64,000 nt of DNA, taken from positions 3,658,001 to 3,722,000 of the forward strand of contig NZ_AP022618.1 in assembly GCF_010731615.1 (NCBI RefSeq), in the 5' to 3' direction. Below the pieces are notes generated by a model. That model saw only the letters and a program-made list of their open reading frames with translations. It did no database searches and was not told the DNA's origin. The translations under genes and the position numbers were made by a program. The DNA is from Mycolicibacterium insubricum. Its GTDB lineage: Bacteria; Actinomycetota; Actinomycetes; Mycobacteriales; Mycobacteriaceae. This document shows positions 9,501-18,410 of this stretch, in pieces. Positions within the stretch are counted from its first letter, which is position 1, and every line of letters begins with the position of its first letter.

Positions 9501-12500
9501 GGCGTGCCCGGCGCCCTCGAAACGCTCGGCGATCTGCAGCCAGTCGGCGTCGATCTCGCTCTCCTCGGCCAGCCACAGGCGGGCCAGGTCCTCGCGGGCG
9601 CTGGCCCACCGGTCGTCCAGGACGACGGCTTTGCGCTTGTCGAACGCGGGCGCGACCAGACGCGGCCAGTCCGACCCCAGTTCGGCGGTCACCAGCTCGA
9701 TCAGCTCGGCGTCGGTGGAGGCCTCCGGTGCGGTCGCCGCGGCGTCCAGCCCGAGCTGGCCCAGCACCATCCGCGCGGCCGAGGCCAGCACGCCGTCGCG
9801 GCCGGTGACCTGCTCGGCGAACTCGGTCAGCGCGGCGGAGTCCACCACGCCGCCGGCGGCCGCACCGGCCGACGGCAGGGCCACCGCGATGCCGCGGCGG
9901 GCACCGACGGCGGCGACGGCCGCGTCGATCACGTTGTCCACGGCCGCGGTGTCGGCGAGGGCGCCGTCGGCCAGTCCGCCCAGGTCGCCGCCGCGGACGC
10001 TGGAACCCTCACGGGTGCCCAGCGCCACCTCGACGGTGACGTGCTTGGCCCAGCCGGGTCCCAGCTCCCAGGTCTTGGCGATCCGCTCGGCGATGTAGCC
10101 CGGCCGCTTGCCGGACGGGCCGAGGACCGTGCGCAGCTGGTCGTTGGTGGCGTCCGAGAGCACCGGGCCGAACGGCTTGTAGGTGCGGGCCAGCTTGGAC
10201 ACCTGGCCCTTGAGCGCACCCAGATCCGCCTCCGCGGCACCGTCGATGGCGCCGAGGTTCAGCTCCGAGCCGAGGTCGACCAGCAGCTGGTTGCGCCGCG
10301 ACGATGCGCCGTCGGTGATGGTCTCGATGGAGTCCAGCGCCTCGATCTGATCGATGCGCATCTTGGCGCTCAGGGCGATCAGGGCGATGGTGGCGTCGGC
10401 GGCGTCGAACGCGATGTCGTCCGGACGCGGGCCTCCGGCAGGCGCTGCCGGCGCCGCGGCGGCGACCGGCGCGGCCTCCGCGGGGGCCGACTCCGCCGCG
10501 GGGGCCTCGGACTCGGCGGGCTCGTCCTCGGGCTCCGGGTCGGTGTCGGTGGCGAACAGCACCGCGGCGTCACGCTCGGCGTTGAGCACCTCGACGCATG
10601 AGTGCGCGAACTCCGGCAGCTTGAGGGTATTGGTGGCCAGACCGGCGACCGTCGGCGCGTTCTTCACGCCGATCTCGACGAACCGTTCCACGCCGAGACC
10701 GCCGGCGGCCTCCTCGATGAACAGCAGGTCCTGGGTCTCGATCCAGCGCACCGGGCTGGCGAACTGCCAGGCCAGCAGTTCGATGACGACCTTGCGGCAC
10801 AGTTCGATCGGCCGCTCGCTGCGCCAGGTGTCGTAGTCGGCGAGGATCTCATCCAGCGGCTCGGCGGGCACCAGATCGCGGATCTCCTGGATGAAGTCGC
10901 GGTCGAGGGTGAACGGCCGCGGCACCAGGTTCGGGATGTAGCGGCCCACCACCAGTTCGGGACCCCGGTCGCGGGGCAGCACCCGCTCCAGGCTGCGGCG
11001 GAAGTCGTCGACCCCGACGCGCAGCACGCTGGAGTGGAACGGCACGTCGATGCCCGGCACCAGGATGAACGAGCGTTTGCCGCCGCTGATCTCGCGGCGC
11101 CGCTCGACCTCTGCCTCCAGTGCCTCCAGCCCGGCGACGGTGCCGGCGATGGCGTACTGGCTGCCGCGCAGGTTGAAGTTCACGATCTGCAGGAACTCGC
11201 CGGTGCGCTCGGCGATCTCGGCGACGAACGCGGTCACCTCGTCGTCGGGCAGGTCGATCTGCGACGGCCGGATCGCCGCGAGCCGGTAGTTGGACCGGCC
11301 GCGCTCGTCGCGCGGCACGATGTCGTGCATCTTGGAGCCGCGGTGGAACACCGCCTCCAGCAGGCCCTCCAGCTCGATGACGCCGGACACGCAGGCCAGC
11401 GCGGTGTACTCGCCGACGGAGTGCCCGCAGGCGATGGCGCCCTCGACGAACGCGCCCTGCTCACGCATCTCGGCGACCTGGGCGGCCGCCGTCGTCGCCA
11501 TCGCGACCTGGGTGAACTGGGTCAGGTACAGCACGCCCTCGGGGTGCTCGTAGTGCACACCGCCGGCGATCAGGCTGGTCGGGTTGTCGCGCACCACGTG
11601 CAGCACCGAGAAGCCCAGCGCGTCGCGGGTGAACTTGTCGGCGCGGTCCCAGACCTTGCGGGCGGCCTTGGACCGGGCGCGGACCTCCATGCCCATGCCC
11701 TTGGACTGGATGCCCTGTCCGGGGAAGGCGTAGGCGGTCTTGGGCGCGGCCAGCCGGGCGGTCGCCGACATCTTCAGCTCGGAACCGACCCGGGCGGAGA
11801 TCTCCAGCACCTCGCCGCCGAGATCGACCCCGACCCGGTCCACCCGGAAGTCGACCTCGTCGCCGGGGTTGATCATGCCCAGGAAACGGGCCGTCCAGCC
11901 GAGCAGTTTGGCCGGCGGGACCGGACGGCCGTCGGTGGCGGTGACCACGTGCTGGGCGGCGGCCGAGACCCACATGCCGTGCACGATCGGTGCCGGCAGC
12001 CCGGCCAGCAGGGCGGCGGCCCGGTCGGTGTGGATCGGGTTGTGGTCGCCGGAGACCACCGCGAACGGCCGCATGTCGACCGGTGCGGTCAGGGTGACGT
12101 CGCGGCGACGGCGGCGCGGGGTGTCGGTGGCGTTGTCGGACACCGCACCGCCGGCGGTGACCGGATCGGTCAGCTCGGTGGCGCCGGTGCGGCCGCGGAT
12201 GGCGAACCGCTCGCCCAGGGTGGCCAGCACGGTGCCGTCGGCGTCGCTGACGGTGACGTCGACGGGGACGACCCGGCCGACCTCGGTGTCGTAGGCGGTG
12301 CCCGCGGTCGCGGTGACGGTCAGCCGGGCCCGCTCGGTGGGCAGCGCGGTGTGCAGCGCGGCGGCGTGGTCCAGGTGCACCAGGCTCAGCAGGCCCTCGA
12401 CCACCGGGAAGCCCGCGTCGGTATGCGCGGCGCCGATGGCGGCGAACACGGCCGGCCAGCACCGGCCGACCAACGCGTCGGGTACCACCGACAGGGTCGG

Positions 12501-15500
12501 GGCCAGCGGAGCGCCGAAGGTGGCGGTGACCCCGGTGTGGTCGGCGACGCGTTCGGGGTCCCAGTCCACGGTGACGGTGGTGGCGCCGTCGACGACGGGC
12601 GGCAGCGCGTCGGGCCCGTCGACGCCGGCGGCGATGGCCAGCACGGCGCGCATGGCGGTGCTGGCGTCCTCGGTGGAGACCACCGGGGCGCCGCCGTCGA
12701 CGGTGGTGGCGGGCAGGGTGAAGGCGATGTCGATCCAGGTGCCCGACAGCGGCGCGGACAGCACCACCTTGTCGCCGCGGACCTCGAGGCGGGCGCCGGT
12801 GCCGTGCTCGATGGCGATGCCGTTGTCCTGCACCTGCCACTTGCCCGGCGCGGCGATTCGGTGCACCGGGTTGCTGGCGATCCGGCCGGCCCACAGCACG
12901 TCGGGGGCGGCCAGCACCAGGGCCAGCGGCCCGGTGACATCGCCGAGCCGGGACAGCACGGGCTCCGGCTGCGCGCCGGTGGCCAGCACCTGCTCGACGG
13001 CGGCGGCCTCGAAGCGGTCCAGCAGCTCGCCGACGGGCTCGTCGACCCGGGTGATGCCGGCGACGGCGGCGGTGCCCGGGATGATGCAGACCGCATCGGC
13101 CGGGTAGCGGGCGTCGTGCGCCTGCCACAGCGAGTCGCTGCGCCACCAGCGCCGCACGTCCTTGTCGATGACCGGGACGAAGTTGACCGGCTTGCCCGGT
13201 GTCTTGCACAGCTCGACGAAGAACGGAACGTCGGCGGGGTGCAGCGCGACCGCGCCGGCGTCGGGATAGGTGACCAGCAGTTCGGCCAGCGCCCGGGTCG
13301 GCTGCTCCAGCAGCGCGATGCCCGCCTCGGTGTCGCCGAAGTGGGTGTCGATCGGGCCGGAGTCGACCGGCGACAGCCGGGCCTCGGCGCGCTGCAGCAT
13401 GGCCTGGAAGCGGTCGCGCCAGGTGATGTCGAGCCACGGGGAGTCCGGCCGCTTGCTGTCCGCGGTCGAGTCGTCGTCGCCGATGGCCAGTTCGACGTAG
13501 CGGCGCAGCCAGTTCAGGTAGGTCATCTCGGCGACATCGCCGAAGTACGGCTTGGCGGTCAGCTCCATCGCGGCGATGATCTCGTCGCGCCGGGCCGCCA
13601 CCGCCTCGGCGTCACCGGCGACCTCGTCGAGCAGCCGGCCGCAGCGGGATGCCACGTTGTCGATCTCGTGGATGTCCGCGCCCAGCTGGCTGCGCCCGGA
13701 CGCCATGCCGCCGGAGGCCTTGCCGGCGCCGACCCAGGAGTCGGTGCCGACGGTGTCGACCAGCAGCTGCTTGACCGCCGGCGAGGTGGTGGCCTCCAAG
13801 GTGGCCATGGCGGCGGTGCCGACCAGAATGCCGTCGACCGGCATCAGCGGGTAGCCGTGCGCCTCGGCCCAGCGGCCGGACAGGTACTCCGCGGCGCGCT
13901 CGGGGGTGCCGATGCCGCCGCCGACGCAGATGGTCAGGTTGGACCGGCCGCGCAGCTCGGAGTAGGTGGTCAGCAGCAGGTCCTCGAGGTCTTCCCAGGA
14001 GTGGTGGCCACCGGCGCGGCCGCCCTCGATGTGGGCGATGACCGGGGTGGTGGGCACCTCGGCGGCGATCCGGATGACCGAGCGGATCTGTTCGACGGTG
14101 CCCGGCTTGAACACCACGTGCGGGATGCCGGCGTCGTGCAGTTCGCCGATCAGGTCGACGGCTTCCTCCAGGTCGGGGATGCCGGCGGTGACGACGACGG
14201 CGTCGATCGGCGCGCCGGAGGCGCGGGCCTTCTGCACCAACCGCTTGCCACCGACCTGCAGCTTCCACAGGTAGGGGTCCAGGAACAGCGAGTTGAACTC
14301 GATCTCCCGGCCGGGTTCGAGCAGGGTGGTCAGCTCGGCGATCCGGCGTTCGAAGATCTCCTCGGTGACCTGGCCGCCGCCGGCCAGCTCGGCCCAGTGC
14401 CCGGCGTTGGCGGCAGCGGCGACGATCTTGGCGTCGACGGTGGTCGGGGTCATGCCGGCCAGCAGGATCGGGGACCGCCCGGTCAGTCGGGTGAACTTGG
14501 TGGACAGCTTGACCGCACCGCCGGGCAGGGTGACCACCGAGGGGGCGTAGCTGGTCCACGGGCGGGCCACCTCGGGCACCGCGCCGACGGTGAACAGGTT
14601 GCGCTGTCCGCCGCGGGTGGCGGCCGGGACGATGCCGATGCCCAGACCGCGGATCACCGGGGCGGTGAGCCGGGTGAGGATGTCGCCGGGGCCCAGGTCC
14701 AGGATCCAGCGGGCGCCGGCGGCGTGCACGGTGTCGAGTTCGTCGACCCAGTCGACCTCGTCGATCAGCAGCGCCTCGGTCATCCGGCGGGCCAGGTCGG
14801 TGTCGATGCCGACGGCCGTGGCCCAGCCGACCACGATGTCGACGGCGTCCGACAGCCGGGGGGTGTGGAAGCCGACTTCGACCGCGACCGGCTCGAACAC
14901 CGGCGCGAACACCGCGCCGCCGCGGATCTTGTTCTTGCGCTCGGCTTCCTCGGCATCGGCGACCTGCTGGCAGTACAGCTCGAAGCGGGACAGCTGCTCG
15001 GGGGTGCCGGTGATGACCATGGCGCGCCGGCCGTTGCGGATGGACAGCACCGGCGGTGCGACGGTCCGGACGTCCTGGGCGAACTCGTCGAGCAGCTCGC
15101 GGATCCGTTCGGGTTCGGCGTTGGTCACCGAGATCATCGGCGGGCGGTCGCCGAGGATGGTGATGCCGCGGCGGCGGGCCACCAGGGTGCCGGCCGCGCC
15201 GATGAGCTGGGCCAGCGCCAGCAGCGCCACGTCCTCGGCGCCGCCGGTGGCGACGGATTCGACGGCCAGCACGCCCTGGGAGTGCCCGACGACGGCGACC
15301 GGCGGCGTGGCGGCCAGGTCCATGCCCTGACGGGCCAGGGCCCGCACGGCGGCGATCTGGGTCAGCAGCACGCCGGGCAGCGACACCGCGGCCGAGGTCA
15401 GTTGCTTGTCGGTCGGGACCGCCTCCTCGGCGGCCAGCGCGCGCACCCAGCGCAGCGGTTCGAAGCCGATCGGGCGGACGACGACGAGTTCGTCGGCGAC

Positions 15501-15734
15501 GGGTTCCAGCAGCAGGTCGGCCTCGCCGACGAGGTTGACCAGATCCGATTCGATACCGGCGGCCGAGACCAGCTCCTCGAGGGTGTCCAGCCAGGCGGTG
15601 CCCTGCCCGCCGAAGGCGACGGCGTAGGGCTCGCCGTCGATGAGCCGGTCCACCAGGGCATGGTCGGATGTCCCCGGCACCGAGGCGTTGCCGTCGTCGT
15701 TCGCGGACATCCGGTCGTGCTCGTGGATCGTCAC
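6516..15734 (-). CDS. fas: type I fatty acid synthase, multifunctional (FAS-I)
   Basis: A 3,072-residue enzyme, close in length to M. tuberculosis Fas, for de novo synthesis of C16-C26 acyl-CoA that feeds membrane lipids and FAS-II/mycolic acids. Domains in order: acetyltransferase (GHSQG, Ser152), enoyl reductase (about 400-1000, LLAGMTPTTVDAKIVAAAA), MaoC-like dehydratase (HNPIHTD), malonyl/palmitoyl transferase (GHSVGEY, Ser1439), an Ala/Pro/Glu-rich linker, ACP with attachment site DGASSRR (Ser1811/1812), ketoreductase (VTGASKGSIA) and ketosynthase (ACATAAVS, Cys2723; KHDTSTLANDPNETE; LTGHAKGGA). No frameshift is seen. The ATG at 15734 opens MTIHEHDR, as in other mycobacterial Fas. It is followed by acpS. 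Likely controlled at the long upstream region by FasR-type regulation (inferred). Confidence 0.98.
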   Translation of the reverse strand: MTIHEHDRMSANDDGNASVPGTSDHALVDRLIDGEPYAVAFGGQGTAWLDTLEELVSAAGIESDLVNLVGEADLLLEPVADELVVVRPIGFEPLRWVRALAAEEAVPTDKQLTSAAVSLPGVLLTQIAAVRALARQGMDLAATPPVAVVGHSQGVLAVESVATGGAEDVALLALAQLIGAAGTLVARRRGITILGDRPPMISVTNAEPERIRELLDEFAQDVRTVAPPVLSIRNGRRAMVITGTPEQLSRFELYCQQVADAEEAERKNKIRGGAVFAPVFEPVAVEVGFHTPRLSDAVDIVVGWATAVGIDTDLARRMTEALLIDEVDWVDELDTVHAAGARWILDLGPGDILTRLTAPVIRGLGIGIVPAATRGGQRNLFTVGAVPEVARPWTSYAPSVVTLPGGAVKLSTKFTRLTGRSPILLAGMTPTTVDAKIVAAAANAGHWAELAGGGQVTEEIFERRIAELTTLLEPGREIEFNSLFLDPYLWKLQVGGKRLVQKARASGAPIDAVVVTAGIPDLEEAVDLIGELHDAGIPHVVFKPGTVEQIRSVIRIAAEVPTTPVIAHIEGGRAGGHHSWEDLEDLLLTTYSELRGRSNLTICVGGGIGTPERAAEYLSGRWAEAHGYPLMPVDGILVGTAAMATLEATTSPAVKQLLVDTVGTDSWVGAGKASGGMASGRSQLGADIHEIDNVASRCGRLLDEVAGDAEAVAARRDEIIAAMELTAKPYFGDVAEMTYLNWLRRYVELAIGDDDSTADSKRPDSPWLDITWRDRFQAMLQRAEARLSPVDSGPIDTHFGDTEAGIALLEQPTRALAELLVTYPDAGAVALHPADVPFFVELCKTPGKPVNFVPVIDKDVRRWWRSDSLWQAHDARYPADAVCIIPGTAAVAGITRVDEPVGELLDRFEAAAVEQVLATGAQPEPVLSRLGDVTGPLALVLAAPDVLWAGRIASNPVHRIAAPGKWQVQDNGIAIEHGTGARLEVRGDKVVLSAPLSGTWIDIAFTLPATTVDGGAPVVSTEDASTAMRAVLAIAAGVDGPDALPPVVDGATTVTVDWDPERVADHTGVTATFGAPLAPTLSVVPDALVGRCWPAVFAAIGAAHTDAGFPVVEGLLSLVHLDHAAALHTALPTERARLTVTATAGTAYDTEVGRVVPVDVTVSDADGTVLATLGERFAIRGRTGATELTDPVTAGGAVSDNATDTPRRRRRDVTLTAPVDMRPFAVVSGDHNPIHTDRAAALLAGLPAPIVHGMWVSAAAQHVVTATDGRPVPPAKLLGWTARFLGMINPGDEVDFRVDRVGVDLGGEVLEISARVGSELKMSATARLAAPKTAYAFPGQGIQSKGMGMEVRARSKAARKVWDRADKFTRDALGFSVLHVVRDNPTSLIAGGVHYEHPEGVLYLTQFTQVAMATTAAAQVAEMREQGAFVEGAIACGHSVGEYTALACVSGVIELEGLLEAVFHRGSKMHDIVPRDERGRSNYRLAAIRPSQIDLPDDEVTAFVAEIAERTGEFLQIVNFNLRGSQYAIAGTVAGLEALEAEVERRREISGGKRSFILVPGIDVPFHSSVLRVGVDDFRRSLERVLPRDRGPELVVGRYIPNLVPRPFTLDRDFIQEIRDLVPAEPLDEILADYDTWRSERPIELCRKVVIELLAWQFASPVRWIETQDLLFIEEAAGGLGVERFVEIGVKNAPTVAGLATNTLKLPEFAHSCVEVLNAERDAAVLFATDTDPEPEDEPAESEAPAAESAPAEAAPVAAAAPAAPAGGPRPDDIAFDAADATIALIALSAKMRIDQIEALDSIETITDGASSRRNQLLVDLGSELNLGAIDGAAEADLGALKGQVSKLARTYKPFGPVLSDATNDQLRTVLGPSGKRPGYIAERIAKTWELGPGWAKHVTVEVALGTREGSSVRGGDLGGLADGALADTAAVDNVIDAAVAAVGARRGIAVALPSAGAAAGGVVDSAALTEFAEQVTGRDGVLASAARMVLGQLGLDAAATAPEASTDAELIELVTAELGSDWPRLVAPAFDKRKAVVLDDRWASAREDLARLWLAEESEIDADWLQIAERFEGAGHAVATQANWWQGRSLATGRNIHASLFGRIAAGAENPGRGRYGDEVAVVTGASKGSIAASVVGQLLAGGATVIATTSRLDDDRLAFYKKLYRDNARFGAVLWVVPANMASYADIDALVSWVGSDQAENLGPQSIHIKDAQTPTLLFPFAAPRVIGDLSDAGSRAEMEMKVLLWAVERLIGGLSAIGAERDIASRLHVVLPGSPNRGMFGGDGAYGEAKAALDAVVSRWSAESSWAKRVSLAHALIGWTKGTGLMGHNDVIVDAVEEAGVVTYSTDEMAAMLLKLCTVDAKVAASAAPIEADLTGGLADVQLDMAELAARAREEMATETDSEETELDEGRIRALPSPPRGQRGAPAPVWADLDVDPADLVVIVGGAELGPYGSSRTRYEMEVDNELSAAGVLELAWTTGLIVWEDDPKPGWYDTATGDLVPEDELVERYHDEVVARCGIREFVDDGAIEGDHRVPLLVSVFLDRDLSFVVSSESDARAFASFDPEHTVVRPVPDSGDWEVIRKAGTEIRVPRKINLARSVGGQLPTGFDPKVWGISADMAGSVDRVALWNIVATVDAFLSSGFTPAELMRWVHPSLVASTQGTGMGGMTSMQTMFHGNLLGKAKPNDILQEVLPNVVAAHVMQSYVGGYGAMIHPVGACATAAVSVEEAVDKIRLGKAELVVAGGFDDMTTEAVTGFADMAATADTEMMRAKGISDSKFSRANDRRRLGFLEAEGGGTILLARGDLALKMGLPVLAVVGYAQSFADGVHTSIPAPGLGALGAGRGGRQSQLARSLARLGVGPDDIAVISKHDTSTLANDPNETELHERLADSMGRSAGAPLFIVSQKTLTGHAKGGAAVFQMLGLTQILRDGVIPPNRSLDCVDDELAGAGHFVWVREPLNLGEKFPLKAGLVTSLGFGHVSGLVALVHPQAFLATLDPEQRADYQARANRRLLDGQRRLASAIAGGAPMYERPADRRFGHDVPEKVAESDMLLDPNARLGDDDVYVG

Positions 15735-15979
15735 CTTGTTGTTCTCCCTGCGTTGATACTTCGTCAGTCACGTCCGAGGCAGGCCGTCGGCAACGTCCGG
15801 TGCCGCGGGCTGCATGGCAGCGCGTCGGCACGGCGTCGCGGTCTGAAATTCCTCGTCGAATCCAGGCTGGTCGACCACCGTCACGCGGCCCTGGGCGAAC
15901 ACCCGGGACACCCGGGCGGACGTCGGGCCGCTGCTATAAGAGTGTCATAAGGAAGGCCCGGGAATCGTCGGCAAAAATC

Positions 15980-16007
15980 GTTACTCCCGGGTCTACGGAC
16001 GGGTAAC
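15980..16007. promoter_or_regulatory. imperfect inverted repeat in fas promoter region
   Basis: Arms GTTACTCCCG and CGGGTAAC are complementary apart from one bulged base and lie about 245 bp upstream of the fas ATG. A related TTAC-N6-GTAA repeat follows at 16078-16091. The two share TTAC/GTAA ends, as expected for repeated binding sites of one dimeric regulator. FasR is the candidate from known mycobacterial biology; identity is not proven by sequence alone. Confidence 0.4.
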
Positions 16008-16077
16008 CGCACTCTCCCCCGCCGGGCGGCGCGGCGCCGCGAAACACTAGGAGGACAAACGTCCTGTTGGCGGGTGG

Positions 16078-16091
16078 TTACGCTGGAGTAA
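16078..16091. promoter_or_regulatory. TTAC-N6-GTAA inverted repeat upstream of fas
   Basis: Perfect 4-bp arms TTAC and GTAA flank GCTGGA. They share end sequences with the repeat at 15980-16007. A short palindrome of this type could occur by chance; its value lies in the resemblance and proximity to the first one. Confidence 0.3.
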
Positions 16092-16237
16092 GAACAACAC
16101 CGCAGATCACAGCCGTTTCGTTATCAAATTGTTATGTCTAATTTCCGAGCCTCGGACCACATCGGCACTGATTCCGTCCCGGCCGGCCCGGGTTTCTCCA
16201 GCCGTGGGCGGGGCGCCGGAGAAAGTTTGCTGGAAAC

Positions 16238-16251
16238 TTACCGATCGGTAA
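16238..16251. promoter_or_regulatory. perfect 14-bp palindrome TTACCGATCGGTAA
   Basis: A perfect palindrome of the kind commonly bound by TetR-family dimers. It lies 21 bp beyond the stop of the Tat-exported DUF1906 gene and about 500 bp upstream of fas. It is either a distal operator of the fas region or part of a promoter I cannot define. Confidence 0.4.
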
Positions 16252-16272
16252 TGTCTCGCCGGGCCGGTGAGA

Positions 16273-17001
16273 TCAGTCCCACTGGCCGAATGCGGGCTTG
16301 AGAATATGGTTGACGTCGACGCCGACCCCGCCGACGCTGCGCTGATCGATCTCGACCTGGTGCAGGTGCGCGGCCGGGTGCGCGACACGGCCCGGCGACC
16401 CCCAGTCGTGCTGCCAGAAATAGGACCCGATGCCGTCCTGGATCGCCCACTCGATGGTCTTGGAGTTGGCGTAGATCCCGGTGCGCTGATGGCCGATCAC
16501 CGACTCCCAGGCCCGCAGGTAGGGCGCCACCTGCTCCTTGTACTGCGCCGGCGTCGGGTCGTCGTCGATCGAGGCGTAGACCGGCGCGCCGATCGGGCCG
16601 CCGGCGGCGGTGTGCAGCGCCCAACCCCGCTTGGCGTGCTTGACCCCGGCCGCCTGCCCGCCCAGCCAGTCGGCGGTGTCCTTCTTGCCGTACTGGTAGC
16701 AGGACACGATCTTGAGCCCGCTGCGATACAGGTCGCGGGTCTCGGGGAGCTGGATCGGCTTGCCCAGCATCCACTCCCCGCCCGGTCGCCGATCCGACAC
16801 ATAACGAATGGCGCCCAGCGCCCCCGACGCCTTGATATCCGCCGCCGGGATCACACCGGCGGCATAATCCAGCAGCACGCCCAGCGGCGCGGCGCCGGCG
16901 GCGCCGGCGGACAGTGATGCGGCGGCCGACCCCATCGCGATCACCGCGGGGGTGGCGGCTGCCAGCTTCAGCAGATCGCGCCGCGACAGACCGGCCGACA
17001 T
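16273..17001 (-). CDS. Tat-exported DUF1906 glycoside-hydrolase-like protein (Rv2525c-type)
   Basis: A 242-residue secreted protein with twin-arginine signal SRRDLLKLAAATPAV (Arg7-Arg8) and hydrophobic core to about residue 38. The DUF1906 domain follows, beginning GVLLDYAAGV. This family has a TIM-barrel fold like GH25 and other glycoside hydrolases; conserved acidic positions (LLDYAAG; ASIDDDPTP) and the YSIYANS-like strand GIYANSKTIEW fit. It matches Rv2525c of M. tuberculosis, a Tat substrate encoded next to fas. A role in cell-wall glycan turnover is suspected for the family but unproven. It is read in the same direction as fas but separated by 538 bp. Confidence 0.88.
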   Translation of the reverse strand: MSAGLSRRDLLKLAAATPAVIAMGSAAASLSAGAAGAAPLGVLLDYAAGVIPAADIKASGALGAIRYVSDRRPGGEWMLGKPIQLPETRDLYRSGLKIVSCYQYGKKDTADWLGGQAAGVKHAKRGWALHTAAGGPIGAPVYASIDDDPTPAQYKEQVAPYLRAWESVIGHQRTGIYANSKTIEWAIQDGIGSYFWQHDWGSPGRVAHPAAHLHQVEIDQRSVGGVGVDVNHILKPAFGQWD

Positions 17002-17036
17002 GAGCCTCAGAGTACGACAGCTTTCACATTCGACCC

Positions 17037-18410
17037 GTGAACCTCGGCGGCCACAGGAGTGTCGTCAATGCGTCGGTTCGCATGCCGGACAATGTCCCGG
17101 TGAACGACGACCCGACACCCACCGCGACCAGCCGTCGCGCATGGGTCGTCTGGTCGGCCGGGCTGCTGGCCTACGTGGTGGCGGTGCTGGACCGCACCTC
17201 GCTCGGGGTGTCGGGTCTCGACGCCGCCCACCGCTTCGGCGCCAGCCCCGGCGTGCTGTCGACGTTCGTGGTGCTGCAGGTGGTGGTGTACGCCGCCGCC
17301 CAGGTGCCAGCCGGGCTGCTGCTGGACCGGGTGGGGTCGAGGACGATGATCGTGACCGGCGGCATCCTGATGGCCGCCGGGCAGTTCGCGCTGGCGGTGT
17401 CCGAAACCCTGCCCGCGGCGATGGCCGCGCGCGCCGTGCTCGGGCTCGGCGACGCCTTCACCTTCATCTCGGTGCTGCGGCTGGTGCCGTACTGGTTCCC
17501 GGAACGACGGATCCCGCTGGTCAACCAGCTGACCGGCATCTGCGGGCAGTTGGGCCAGGTGCTCTCGGCGCTGCCGTTCCTGGCCATCCTGCTCGGTCAC
17601 GGCTGGCGCGCGGCCTATCTGTCGGTGACCGCGTTCGGGGTGCTGGCGGTGGCGCTGGTGGTGGCGCTGGTCCGCGACACCCCGCGCGGGCGGGCCGCCA
17701 ACCTGCACTCGGTCGGGGTGGCGGAGACCTTGGGCAGCCTCAAGAAGGTGTGGCTGCGGCCGGGCACCCGGCTCGGCTTCTTCACCCACCTGGGCACACA
17801 GTTCTCGGTCACCGTGTTCGCGCTGATGTGGGGTGTGCCGTACCTGACGGTCGCCCAGGGCATGTCCCGGGAAGCCGCCGGCGCCATGCTCGTGGTGTCG
17901 GTCGCGGCCGCGATCGCCGCCGGCGTGGTGATCGGGGTCTGGACCAGCCGCCACCCACACCGGCGGTCCCGGCTGGTGCTGGGCATCATCGCCGCCAATG
18001 CGCTGATCTGGACCGTCGTGCTGGCGCTGCCCGGCCCCGCACCGGTCTGGCTGCTGGTGCTGCTGGTCGTGGTGATCTCGGTCGGTGGCCCGGGGTCGAT
18101 GGTGGGCTTCGACTTCGCCCGCACGTTCAACCCCAGCGGCACCCTCGGCACCGCCCAGGGCATCGTCAACATGGGCGGGTTCATCGCGTCGCTGCTGGTC
18201 ATGCAGGCGATGGGCGTGGTCATCGGCGCCGCGGGCGGCTACTCGTTCACCGCGTTCCGGCTGGCCTGGTGCGTGCAGTACGCCGGCTGGGCGTTCGCCG
18301 CCGTCGCGATCCTGATCAGCCGCCGCAAGGCGCGGCGCACCATCGGCCAGATCGAGGAGAGTCGGTATCTGCTGCGGTTCCTCGACGACGGGTCTACACC
18401 TCGATCCTGA
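17037..18410 (+). CDS. major facilitator superfamily transporter
   Basis: About 436-457 residues with around 12 hydrophobic segments and the MFS loop signature LLLDRVGSRTM between helices 2 and 3. Likely a cytoplasmic-membrane secondary transporter of the anion/nitrate or drug type; substrate unknown. The start is uncertain: GTG 17037, ATG 17082 and GTG 17100 are in frame, none with a strong ribosome site, and the first helix begins at AWVVWSAGLLAY. It diverges from the DUF1906 gene (35-bp gap). The last residues TPRS and the stop codon lie inside the first copy of a 64-bp tandem repeat, so the C-terminus may have been altered by repeat formation. Confidence 0.85.
   Translation: MNLGGHRSVVNASVRMPDNVPVNDDPTPTATSRRAWVVWSAGLLAYVVAVLDRTSLGVSGLDAAHRFGASPGVLSTFVVLQVVVYAAAQVPAGLLLDRVGSRTMIVTGGILMAAGQFALAVSETLPAAMAARAVLGLGDAFTFISVLRLVPYWFPERRIPLVNQLTGICGQLGQVLSALPFLAILLGHGWRAAYLSVTAFGVLAVALVVALVRDTPRGRAANLHSVGVAETLGSLKKVWLRPGTRLGFFTHLGTQFSVTVFALMWGVPYLTVAQGMSREAAGAMLVVSVAAAIAAGVVIGVWTSRHPHRRSRLVLGIIAANALIWTVVLALPGPAPVWLLVLLVVVISVGGPGSMVGFDFARTFNPSGTLGTAQGIVNMGGFIASLLVMQAMGVVIGAAGGYSFTAFRLAWCVQYAGWAFAAVAILISRRKARRTIGQIEESRYLLRFLDDGSTPRS

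Larger units (their letters stand above)
15735..16272. promoter_or_regulatory. 538-bp non-coding region upstream of fas
   Basis: No credible gene fits between the fas start and the 3' end of the DUF1906 gene. Within it I see an imperfect inverted repeat at 15980-16007 (GTTAC/GTAAC ends around a CCCG/CGGG core), AGGAC-N4-GTCCT at 16052-16065, TTAC-N6-GTAA at 16078-16091 and a perfect 14-bp palindrome at 16238-16251. Reading toward fas, the region has ample room for promoter and operators. In mycobacteria, FasR is known to bind inverted repeats in the fas promoter. Assigning it to any of these repeats here is an inference from position. Confidence 0.6.

Noticed and set aside
16092..16237. Possible small RNA or leader peptide in the fas upstream region
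   Set aside because: No clear hairpin-terminator, start plus ribosome site, or conserved peptide could be supported from the sequence alone.
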